Source of the DNA: Vitis vinifera
Taxonomy: Eukaryota > Streptophyta > Magnoliopsida > Vitales > Vitaceae
Assembly: GCF_030704535.1 (NCBI RefSeq)
Contig: NC_081818.1
Coordinates: forward strand, 26,699,001-26,763,000
Direction of reading: 5' to 3'
DNA length: 64,000 nucleotides
Positions 23,024-33,196 of this stretch are shown here, piece after piece. The position numbers and the translations under genes were made by a program. Below the pieces are notes generated by a model. The model had not been told where the DNA came from, searched no databases, and was given only the letters and a program-made list of their open reading frames with translations. Position 1 is the first letter of the stretch; every line of letters begins with the position of its first letter.

Positions 23024-24945
23024 TGATTTGTGCCCAACTGGTGTCTCAACTGATTCGTGTTCAGCTTGTGCTTCTTGATTGAGGAAGTAATCAACAAAAT
23101 TTATTACCTATAACACCATACACTAGGGTAGCAAAGAAAAAGCTACTATAGTATAATGGCTCTAGGGTTGTTCACTGGGAATGATTAACAAGCAATCAAT
23201 GATACCAATTCCAAGTGAATTGGTCTTGTTTCATTTCATGGTTAGCTTAAGAAGTAAAACACAAACTTTGATTGGTAAAAGTTGAGACTTAAACTAACTA
23301 ACTTAACAGAAGTTTGGAATAATTTAGGAAGAAAAGCATTCCTTGGAGATTTAGGTTCACTGGGGTGGTTCCTCATGCAAAAGACACGGCTTTGGTCAGA
23401 AGGTTCATTTCCTCGCATTAGAGATTCAACATATAGTCAATTCTCTAACCGGTGATGTACAAAGACTCCTTCAATTAGATTTCACTTTAATTCTCTCACT
23501 GATGCACTTTGCAATGGTTTAAGCCTCTCACTAAGCCTTAACCATTCAAGGTGATCTTTAACCTTGGATTACCCGTCAAAAGCTCGCAAGAGATAACTAA
23601 TGGATGCCTCCTAGGAGTCCAAAAGCTTACCAAGTGTTGGCTATTCTAGAAAATCCTACCCTGAAGTCACCTCCCAGAGGCTCGCAAGGGGTAAACTAGT
23701 GCATTTCCATGGTGGGAAATCACTTGCCTTACCAAGTGTTGGCCCAGGTAACTCCAAGGTGTTTTAAGTTAACTAAAAACATAGAAATCACTAAAGGATT
23801 TCACTTCCTCTTCATTATTAGTTAAAACCACAGAGCTTTGCATTCTTGTATTTGGAACCTTCCCCGGCAACCTTAGCTCCAAGGAATTAGAGGTTTAGTT
23901 ACTCATTCTCTGGGGAAAACTCCTCAGAGAATTCATAACTTAGAAATAAAATGAAAATACAAAGTGAGAAGGTAAGGCAGTAGAAAGAAAATAGACTTTA
24001 CTTGCTTACCCAAACGTTTACAGAAGGAACTCCTCTCCGAGAACAGGCTCCCGAGAGGTATATATATCAACATAATATAAAACTAATTGTTACAAAGATA
24101 TTTAGTCTTTTTACTAACTTAAAAACTAAGGAATCATGTAATTGGTGGTTTACAAGGAGTATTTTGGGATTTAGACAACAAAAATCTAATGGAAAATATC
24201 TCCCAATGTCGGTAGCAAACTTCGGGAGGCTTCAGGAACCATTTCGCAGGAGAAAAATGGTGTCTGCGAGATTTCGCAGACACCCAAGAGGGCTGCGAAA
24301 TTATTTCGCAACACTGAGCTATCTTCACAGGGCTGCGAAGTTGGCTTCCACTTTGAGGTTCCAAGTTTCCTTCTCGCGGCATAAATCGTGCATCGTCAAA
24401 AGGAGAAACACCTTACTGTACAAAAATGCTGCGAAATCACTTCGCAACAAAAGGGTGATTTCGCAACACTTTGCAAAATGCTTCCTTCAGCTCAGAGTGA
24501 TTGGCTTGTAATGGCTGCAACTTCCTCGTTTCAACTCCGAATTGCACACCGTTTGAAGCATTGGATTGTTGAATTCCTGAGCTTTGAAATGGTATATAGC
24601 ATGCATCATTTGAACTTCAGAAAGTGCTCCAAAAGTGGCTGCTACGACTGTCATCAAGAATAGGCTTCATGGCAGATTCTCTTTGCTTTTTCTCCTTGCA
24701 ATCCGGATTCACTCTTGGAAAATGACTTCTAAGCTTTGCCCAAGATTCCTCATAGCTCTCCTCAGTCTTGACTTGCTTTGGTGATCAAAATACTAACAAA
24801 AACACCAAAACTTACACAAAGTGATCAAAATTGCTTTAAAGGATCCTTAACATGCCAATTGAGTTAAAAGACCTAAACTACTACTCAAAAGTGTTTAAAA
24901 GGATTAATTACAGGCTATCAAATAGCACTTTTTGAGTAGTAATCA
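23024..24945 (-). mobile_element. nested 1922-bp probable solo LTR inside the copia RT region
   Basis: GTATA occurs immediately before (23019-23023) and after (24946-24950) this segment, and removing the segment plus one GTATA restores a continuous copia reading (EEVY then MNILVDYM). The ends are inverted: minus strand starts TGATTACTACTC and finishes GGGCACAAATCA, i.e. TG...CA with TGATT/AATCA termini. No gag or pol homology was seen inside, so it is best explained as a solo LTR left by recombination between two LTRs, probably of a gypsy element. It contains several TGCGAAA/TTTCGCA hairpins (24241-24480). A small non-autonomous element of other type is the alternative. Confidence 0.8.
24245..24480. 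repeat. cluster of TGCGAAA/TTTCGCA palindromes within the solo LTR
   Basis: At least eight near-identical TTTCGCA or TGCGAA words occur in both orientations. They form a perfect 11-bp stem with 4-base loop (24259-24269 and 24274-24284, GGTGTCTGCGA), a perfect 8-bp inverted repeat with 1-base centre (24294-24310) and an imperfect one at 24430-24446. Such clustered hairpins may be regulatory elements of the LTR; this is inference. Confidence 0.7.
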
Positions 24946-25500
24946 GTATACATGAATATTCTAGTTGACTATATGACTCTATCACAAACTGAGGTTGTAT
25001 GCAAGTTAAAAAAAGGCATTGTATGGTTTGAAGCAATTACCTTAAACTTGGTTTGGACGTTTTACTTTAGCTATGAGGAAGTATGGTTTCAAACAAAGTA
25101 ATTAGTATTATACCTTATTCTTGTAACATCAATAAGGGAAGGTAACAAATTTAATAATCTATGTTGATGACATGATTATTAAAAGAAACAATAAGGAGAA
25201 CATTTCTAGATTGCAGGAATATTTGACAACTAAATAAGACATAGATGGAGAAGTAAAAAACAAAAAATGGAAATCTATGACTAAAGGACTTTGTGAGTTT
25301 CTTTAACTAAAGAAGTTGTTGAAAGAAATTGAATATTTGTTCAATTATGCAATGAATCTATTTTTCCATAATAAGATGACAATAGATATTTCATACAATC
25401 TAGTTAAATATGATCATATAAAACACAATCCAACAAAGCATTCTATAACTCACTAGACAAGTTAGACATTAGAGACATCTATACGCCAACTTGAGGGGAG

Positions 25501-25637
25501 TATTGATGTGAGCTGTCAATAAGAGATTGTGTAGTAGTTGTAAGGGTCTTTCATTACCAATTTTTTTCTTTTGATTATGAATTCACCTTTATCATAGCCT
25601 AGAATAAGCATGTATACTTTGTAAAAGATTCTCAATA
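25501..25637 (+). repeat. 3' LTR of the copia element
   Basis: Starts TATTGATGTGAGCTGTC directly after a purine-rich tract and ends TTCTCAATA just before the GAAAT target duplication. The canonical TG start has mutated to TA. Confidence 0.8.
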
Positions 25638-25642
25638 GAAAT

Positions 25643-28600
25643 TTGGCTTTGCTAAAAGCTATAAGTTTAATTAGATTGGATTTGACTCTAATATCTTCAC
25701 TATAATGCATTTCTCTCTCTCTCTTTATATATATATATATACTTTTATTAGTTCAAACTAAAATTATTAAATTAAAAGTTTTAAGTGCAATGTTACATAA
25801 TAAGAGAGAGGCTATACATTCTAATAAATTGACCCCATAAAAAAAATTAAATATATTATATCAAAAGAAAAAACAGTACATAAATTAACAATTCAAATAT
25901 CACAATATTATAAAATAAAAAGACATAACTACAAGAATTAAAATATTTATATAAAAATGACGAATTTAACATGACACTTTACAAATTCTAGAAAAACATT
26001 TATTTACAATATATAATTAAAACAAAAGGATAATAAATAAAACTAACTAAATAAAGTACAATAAAAAGGAAGACAAAGAAATAGAAACTGACCAAAAAAA
26101 TCAAATGATTACTAGTTGTCCTCTAGTAAATTCCTAATCACCCAAGTAGCTCTATTTGGTCCCCTCTCGACTTTTAAAGGGTTCACGCGATAAAGACTTC
26201 ACCAGACTGAGTTCTCAAATTCGATCAATTGACCACTTCTATCTAATGGTGTGCTAAGAGACCATTTTGTCGTGTTTAGAAGCAAGCAAAGGCATCCTAT
26301 ATTGCTAAATAGGTGGCTACTATGCAAATGTTAGGTATAGGATGGTAGAGCACAAAACGATGCCTGGCTCAACATGATAAGACTGTGCTTGGTCAACGAC
26401 CTATTCCAACAAGATAAGCATTCTAGATTGTCTGTCGACAACTAATCACGAGCTAAGCATGGACTCCTAAGCGTCGCCCATGGGGAACGTTCAATGGCAT
26501 GCAGTTGAGCTCTATTTATGAACTGAGGGTTTACTATGACTATCACCTAGCCAATGATAGTGCACCAACATAAAGCTATTTAAGTAGGCTAATCTCCACA
26601 TGGAAGGGGATATGTCCTTGTCAATGGAAGAATCCAGTCCATTCTTTCTTGCATCCCTCTGTCTATAGCCATAACTCAAAGCCAATCTTTTCATATCAAT
26701 TCCTTGTATAAATTAGCATAACTTGATTGTAGAGGGATATAGTCGGGTTTCGCTTCGATTGCACCTTTATGCTAGTGTTTGGAATAAACTGGAGGGAGAT
26801 GACTCAATTGGTCACCATTACCAGGGGAAGATCGTTGTTGGAACTAATTTCTTGCTAACTGGAACTTAGAACTTAGAGCTCGGGTACCAACAAAAACCTA
26901 AAAAATGAATATATAGCGGATGCAAATGAAAATTACAAGCATAATTTTCATATAAGAAATTAATTTCTTTGTAATAATAAGAATGTTATCATATTTCTTT
27001 AAACATTCTCTTTCCATTTTTTAAAATATTTTATTCATTTAAAAAAATTAAATAATTTTCACTCTAAAGCTTTATTTTTATTTTTTTAATTTATATATAT
27101 ATATATATATATTTATTTATTTACAAATATTTTTTACTATTATGTATTATAGTCTACAACTTCTTTTTTTATTTTTATTTAGGCTATGTTTGGTTCAAAA
27201 AATTTGAAAGAAACTAAAAGGTAAAGAAAAATAAAAAAATAGATTAAAAGTTGATAAATTATTTTTTTTGTTACTTCAAACTCATTTTATTTATTTTAAT
27301 TCATCGATATAAATATTAAATAATTAAAAATTAGTAAGTTTTTAATTAGTTTTAATTATATTTGTTTTTCTTTAATTTTTTTTATAAAACAACTAAACAT
27401 GAAAAAATTATTTTTTTTTACATTTTTTTTTTCTTAATATTTTTCAGAAACCAAACATAACCTTAATATATTTTGTTGAATATTCACTCTTTCACATATC
27501 AAAATAACAGATTAAATAAATATGAAATGAATAATATATTAAAAAATTAATATATGTAGGATTATTTTAGAGAAGGAAAATTATGCAAAAAAAAATATGT
27601 TAAAAGAAATATGTAATGCACGAACCTCGAAAATAATAAATAAAAGCACTCATTCTCCCCGTGGGCTTAGCCTGATTGGAAATTGTAACAGGCCTTGTAC
27701 AAGCACGCTGGGCTTGGGGGATTCCTGGAGATGCACATTAATTCAATGGGTTGTGACTTGTGAGGAGCCATGGAGCCAGCGGCCCAGCGCCTCATCAGAT
27801 TCACTGGAAGCATTGTCTTCATGCTTGGATGGTAAATAGCTAGTCGGAATTGGTACTCTTTTGTACTTCCCAGCCGAAAATGGGTTGAAATTGTACTTGG
27901 ATTCAGCCCTCATTCAACATTTTAGCTTACACTAGGTGGAATAGTAACGAAAATCCCCTTTGGTGGAACAAATTCCCCATTCCTTATGAGGAATATATAT
28001 ATATATATATATATATATTTTGACAGAAAACTTATAAATTTTAACACATAAATTATATAATAGATCAACACTTAAACAAACAAACTAAAAAAAGATAAAT
28101 AAAACTTGCTCCGATTTGGAGATATGCGTGTAGACACAATATCCTAAAGTTACTATGCCTACGATATGCAAGTATTATTGATTGATAGTTGCTTTAAGAT
28201 ACAACCCTAATAACTCTCGGCAATGTTTTATTTATGAGCACGTTGAAAGGAAGATTGATTAAACCATTAAGAACTCATTGTGTAAGAAAAGAAGAAAAAT
28301 AACAAAAAGAGATTGAATTTTTTGGATCACTTTAAGAGGTAAGGAAGACTCTTTCTTTCAAAGGTAAACATGAGAAAAAAAAAACCATTATAAAGGTAAA
28401 GAAAATGATAATTATTCCTAATCTCAAAAATCTTAATAAATATAAATGTTTATTTTTTTGTATATAATATAATTGAGCAGGGACGAAGACAGGTTCAAGG
28501 TGAGGAGTAGGACCTCCGTCCCCGGTTTAGAAAATTTTCCCCATTTTCAATGTCGACCCTGATTATCACTCTTTGTCACCATCACATTAAGAGCGGATCC

Positions 28601-29274
28601 CTGTGGGGGCGAGATCGGATGAGCAATTTTGCCATCCTTGTTGATTTAGCACCTTCTTTAGCATATAGGTATTTTTTCCTGCATGGGCAGTCTGGGAGCT
28701 TGCATGAATTGAAAGGCATAGGGGCCCGACTTGGAGATGTTAAAAGCTCGGAGTTTCCATTAAATAACCTGATGACATTGAAGGATGTATTTTTAAGGAA
28801 AAACTATCAAGGATGTTCGCTTCAATCATCCAGTATCTATTCCATTTTAACATAATATTGATGATCTTTTTATTTTTTATTTTTTTAAAATAAAAAATAA
28901 AATAAAATGATATCCCATTGAATTTGCAGGAGTTGGAAACAAGTTTTCCAAAGAAAGAAACATTTTTCCCATGGAGATATGGGAGGGCAGAGCCGCGGTG
29001 CAATTAGGGTGGTCGGTGAGGAAGATGCAAAAGGCAAATGGGTTCACACTGTGGCGACAAAAGAGGCAAGCGAGGAAGGGTAGCGACTTTTTGGTATAAG
29101 CATAGGGGAGATCGTCAGGTTTGAAAAGGAACATAAATACACATTGTTTCTCTCGATACGTGTCTGGCTTCTCCGTCTCCTCTGAACCTTCATCTTCCCT
29201 TATATTCCCTCTCTCCTCACTCTCCTCGTGTTCCTCTTCCCTTTCTCTCCTCCTCCTCCTGCTCTTGTCCACAC

Positions 29275-29276
<2 letters not shown>
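25643..29276. other. intergenic region, AT-rich with small repeats
   Basis: Contains short TA microsatellites (about 25724-25741, 27091-27111 and 27994-28018), the MITE at 27182-27462 and a GC-richer patch near 28480-28630 with repeated CCCC/GGGG words that resembles a degraded retroposon but could not be classified. The last few hundred bases are the promoter and leader of the GPDH gene. No gene was recognised. Confidence 0.45.
27182..27462. mobile_element. Tourist-like (PIF/Harbinger) MITE
   Basis: 281 bases bounded by inverted repeats GGCTATGTTTGGTTC at the left and, reverse-complemented, GGTTATGTTTGGTTT at the right. TTA flanks both sides (27179-27181 and 27463-27465), the trinucleotide target duplication typical of PIF/Harbinger. 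The interior is AT-rich without coding capacity. Confidence 0.75.

Positions 29277-29322
<46 letters not shown>
29277..29322 (+). repeat. (CT)n microsatellite in the GPDH 5' leader
   Basis: About 46 bases of uninterrupted CT, ending about 20 bases before the start codon. CT/GA tracts in plant leaders are bound by GAGA-binding BPC factors; whether this one is used is not shown by the sequence. Confidence 0.85.
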
Positions 29323-29326
<4 letters not shown>

Positions 29327-29342
29327 CTCTCTCCCCCTCTAC

Positions 29343-31726
29343 ATGGCTCCAGCTTTTGAAGATGAAACCGCATCAGAGACCAACTTCTCAGATGTTGAGC
29401 AGCTTCATAAATCTAAGGTCACCGTGGTGGGTAGTGGAAATTGGGGCAGTGTGGCTGCAAAGCTCATTGCCTCCAATACTCTCAAGCTTAGCTCATTCCA
29501 TGGTTAGTTCAGTCTTTAATTAATTCTACTTTTGCATGCAAACATGTGTCGGTGATTAGACCCGGATATATTCTTGTTCCCAATTGTGGAACACAATGTT
29601 GAACCCAAACCCAGTTTGAATTTTACGTTTTGATATGAAATTCAGATGAAGTGAGGATGTGGGTGTACGAGGAGATATTACCAAGCGGTGAGAAACTCTC
29701 AGAAGTCATCAACCAAAACAATGTAAAGCCTACTTGCGCCTTTGTTATACTTTCTTTTCAGAAGTGTGTTCCAATTCTTGAAACATTTCATATAATTTCT
29801 CAGGAAAATGTTAAATACCTTCCTGGTATAAAGCTTGGCAAAAATGTTGTTGCGGACCCAGACCTTGAACACGCAGGTAACAAAATTCGAAGATCTTCTG
29901 AGAATTTTGACTTGGATTATGAGTCATTTGTTTATTGTGTGGTGGATATGCGTTTGCTTTGGCTTGTGGTTCTGATTGGCGAAAAATTGTGCAGTGAAGG
30001 ATGCAACCATGTTGGTGTTTGTGACCCCACACCAATTCATGGAGGGTATATGCAAGAGGCTTGTTGGGAAGATAAGGGGAGATGCGGAGGCTATTTCCCT
30101 CATCAAAGGAATGGAGGTCAAAATGGAAGGCCCATGCATGATCTCCACTCTCATTACTGACTTGCTAGGAATCAATTGTTGTGTTCTAATGGGTGCCAAC
30201 ATTGCTAATGAGGTAATTCCGCTTTGTTCATATGATCAATTCCTACACCATCCCATTCCACAGTTGGCCCTACTCAACATTTGAGACTTGATATGCAGAT
30301 CGCTGTGGAGAAGTTTAGTGAAGCAACAGTTGGATACAGAGAGAACAGAGATATTGCAGAGAGATGGGTTCGACTGTTTAGTACTCCATATTTCATGGTT
30401 TCAGCTGTGAGTCTGATACCCTCATTCATCTAATAATAAACACCATCCAACTTATGAAAAACATATGATTACCCACAATCATCTAATAAGAATCAAAGGA
30501 ATCATTTTAGGTTTGATCAGAACATGATACATTGCTATGCAGAAGCATTACTACAACTAATACCTTGGGCTTCTACTATATTACAAATATGGTGAAAATT
30601 GAAGTCATGACTTATTTGAACCTCTTTTTTAATGAAAGAACAGGTCCAGGATGTGGAAGGCGTTGAACTATGTGGAACCCTGAAGAATGTTGTGGCCATT
30701 GCAGCAGGTTTGTTTGTTTGTTTGGTGTTTTTTTTTTTTTTTTTCTAGTTCTCTGTTTTCCTCACAAAATTTGATGAGTAAATGGAGGAATTGATCTGAA
30801 TTTCTCTTAAATATAACAGGTTTTGTGGATGGGTTGGAGATGGGAAATAACACCAAGGTAAGTGCAAATACTGGGCATGGTTTAGACTCGTCACTCCATG
30901 CAAAATTCTGGGTACAATGGTATGATCTCAACTGTTTGTGATATTCTAGGCTGCGATTATGAGAATTGGTCTAAGGGAGATGAAGGCTTTCTCCAAGTTG
31001 CTGTTCTCATCTGTTAGAGACAGTACCTTCTTTGAGAGCTGTGGCATAGCTGATCTCATCACTACATGCTGTAAGGAAGCAGATAGATTAATTTTTAAAG
31101 CTTTTCCTTAAAAAATAACCATATTGTTGTCCATGGCAGTGGGAGGAAGAAACAGGAAAGTTGCAGAGGCTTTTGCAAGGAATGGAGGGAAAAGGTTACT
31201 CTATGATAGATATTTCTGGTGCCCAAAACTTATTCCAAGTATAGCCCAGAGGCCCATTGTTTGTAACCTTGGTGATTCTTACATGCAGGTCTTTTGATGA
31301 GCTTGAAGCAGAGATGTTGCAAGGTCAGAAGCTACAGGTATCTACCATGCTAGAACTAATCATAGTAATCACAGTAGCATGCATATCATGTATTCCAAGC
31401 ATAACAGCAATTCATAACTATCCCATAAACCATAGCATTTTGAGGACTACTATTGTTTAGATTTCAAACACTTGCAGCATTAGCTATTGAATGTAAGTGT
31501 TTTCGACACTCTGCTTATCGTTATTTTCCTTGTTTTTCTTAAGGGTGTTTCGACAGCAAGAGAGGTTTATGAGGTTTTAAGTCACCGTGGATGGCTCGAA
31601 CTATTCCCGCTTTTCACTGCAGTGCATGAAATCAGCACAGGGCGTCTTCCACCCTCGGCTATAGTTGAATATAGTGAGCACACACCCAGACTCAACGTGT
31701 TGGAAGGCTCTGCTCAGTACTGTTGA
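29343..31726 (+). CDS. glycerol-3-phosphate dehydrogenase [NAD(+)], cytosolic type
   Basis: Eleven exons (29343-29502, 29646-29722, 29804-29876, 29995-30212, 30299-30406, 30644-30707, 30820-30857, 30950-31070, 31140-31194, 31289-31337, 31544-31726) join in frame into 381 aa; all introns are GT-AG. The enzyme interconverts dihydroxyacetone phosphate and glycerol 3-phosphate with NADH/NAD, feeding glycerolipid synthesis and redox shuttling. The N-terminal Rossmann motif is VTVVGSGNWGSVAAK (about residues 25-39), followed by LVFVTPHQFMEGI and LIKGMEVKM. The C-terminal domain has GVELCGTLKNVVAIAAGFVDG with the catalytic Lys, NNTKAAIMRIGLREM, and CLGGRNRKVAEAFA. No transit peptide precedes the Rossmann fold, so a cytosolic location is inferred. 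ATG 29343 is the only in-frame ATG in the upstream open stretch, which is CT-repeat leader. It matches the plant GPDHC-type subgroup closely. Confidence 0.95.
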
Positions 31727-33196
31727 CTCTTCCAGGAATAAACCAATGTTTCCCTCCATTCCAAAGATAAAAGTAGTAGTTGTTTGTGAAACTAGCATGA
31801 AACATAAGACTCAACCGAAACTTTCAACTGTTAATTCACATCTTTCTGCAATATGACAAACACAGTTACAAATGCAGCATGTAAGGACAAGGGAGGCTTC
31901 AGGCTTGTTCCCTCTGTAGAAGGAAGATGAAATTAACTCTTCTTAGAAGTTCCTGCATTCCATGTTCTTCCTCTATTTCAGACATCTGAAGTATTCCATT
32001 TGTTGATGAACTTATGAATCTGATAAAGTCATGCAAATTCCTTAGTAATTCCCTAACATATACCTTACGTGTATGGAACTGAGGATCATCTGGTCTTAAG
32101 CAAGGTCCATTAATCTAAGGACCTAAATTTGACCCCTTAATTTTTAAATTCAAGTGAACAGTTGCTGTTAACACCTCATTCTAAGCCATGGGTAAAATTA
32201 GTAGCCTAAGTTTCTGAAATACATTTTAAAGGGAAAGAATGCTTAGAAATATATTTTAAATTGAAGAACCCTCAAAAGCATCTAGAAGGCACACTTTTTT
32301 ATCGATATACATGTTGGTTCAAAGCACGTAGACCTCAGAAAAATTGCTATAAAATAGGAGTCTTCATCAGATGTTGGTGAAGTTACCTACTTATCCACTG
32401 GCATCTGAGAGTTTGCAAGGTTCAGACCCTACAACCCTAGGCTTGAACAGCGGGGAAAACTATTGATGGATCTCTCAAACCTACCATAATCCATCAAAAG
32501 TACGGTCTTATAAGTGGATCATTGTTGGGCGGATTCCAGTTTGCCAACTTTCTGGCATGAAGATCTACAGTGCTTGAGAACCACTACCAACCATGATGAA
32601 CCAAGATCAAGGTATGAACCCCACCTGCAAGCTGTTCCCATAAAATTGTATATGATGGACCTGGAATCCCCATATGATGATTACCCATATCCCCATGCTG
32701 TACATTTTTGTAGAAGTTTTGTCATACATTTCATAATCGGCAACTTCTGCTGTGTAGATAGTCTGTGAAGGTTCCTATATTTTCGTTATTGTTTCCTTTT
32801 CTGGGTGACGTTTGGAATAGCATGGTCGGAGCTGGAAGGTACTTGTGCCTGAACGAGGATTTTCTTATCCATCTCAGATCAGCCTTTAGGTATTGCCGAT
32901 GATCTGATTAGAGAAGGAAATCTTCTCCAGAAGTGGTGTTTTCTACATATTGGAACTCAAAAGAAGGGAGGAAAACCTTCCTTCCGTACCTAACATGGCA
33001 GAAACTAAACAGACACAGGACCAGAATCAAATAGAGTGATCCCATCATAACACCAAACCCTTTCTCATTTCATTCTAGAGTTGTTATAGAACTTCCACAA
33101 GCCAACTACACAGCCGATAAACCATAAATAAGAAAAAACAAACAAATAATTTTTCCCCACAGGAGCAAACCAGCACCTGAATTTTTCGTTTTAGAA
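31727..33196. other. region between convergent GPDH and ABHD17-like genes
   Basis: The two genes converge here, so both 3' untranslated regions lie in it. No other gene, RNA or mobile element was recognised; the 84-codon ORF at 32514 is not protein-like. Confidence 0.5.

Larger units (their letters stand above)
19462..25637 (+). mobile_element. decayed Ty1/copia retrotransposon with nested insertion
   Basis: The 5' LTR is at 19462-19665 and the 3' LTR at 25501-25637; both start TRTTGAYGTRAGCTGTC and end TTCTCAATA. GAAAT flanks the element at 19457-19461 and 25638-25642. A degenerate primer site follows the 5' LTR at 19666 and a purine tract (GAGGGGAG) precedes the 3' LTR. The interior reads in copia order on the plus strand: gag (about 19930-20500), zinc knuckle (about 20700), GAG-pre-integrase (about 21165-21310, CETCILAKSHRVPYPTRL), integrase (about 21400-21660), reverse transcriptase (22650-23023 and 24951-25200, YVDDMII) and RNase H remnant (about 25340-25450). 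Many stops and frameshifts and a deletion after the RT show it is long dead. A 1922-bp element inserted into the RT region splits it. An 84-bp internal duplication is visible near 21836-21980. Confidence 0.9.

Noticed and set aside
24002-24511. 169-codon ORF inside the nested solo LTR
   Set aside because: Lies in LTR sequence rich in hairpins, opposite to the LTR orientation, with no recognisable protein features.
28480-28630. GC-richer patch with CCCC/GGGG words resembling a retroposon
   Set aside because: No poly-A end, target duplication or coding block could be tied to it, so no element was called.
29121-29342. In-frame 74-codon N-terminal extension of GPDH
   Set aside because: No ATG exists in it; it consists of pyrimidine-rich leader and the CT repeat (Ser-Leu run), and homologues begin at MAPAFE.
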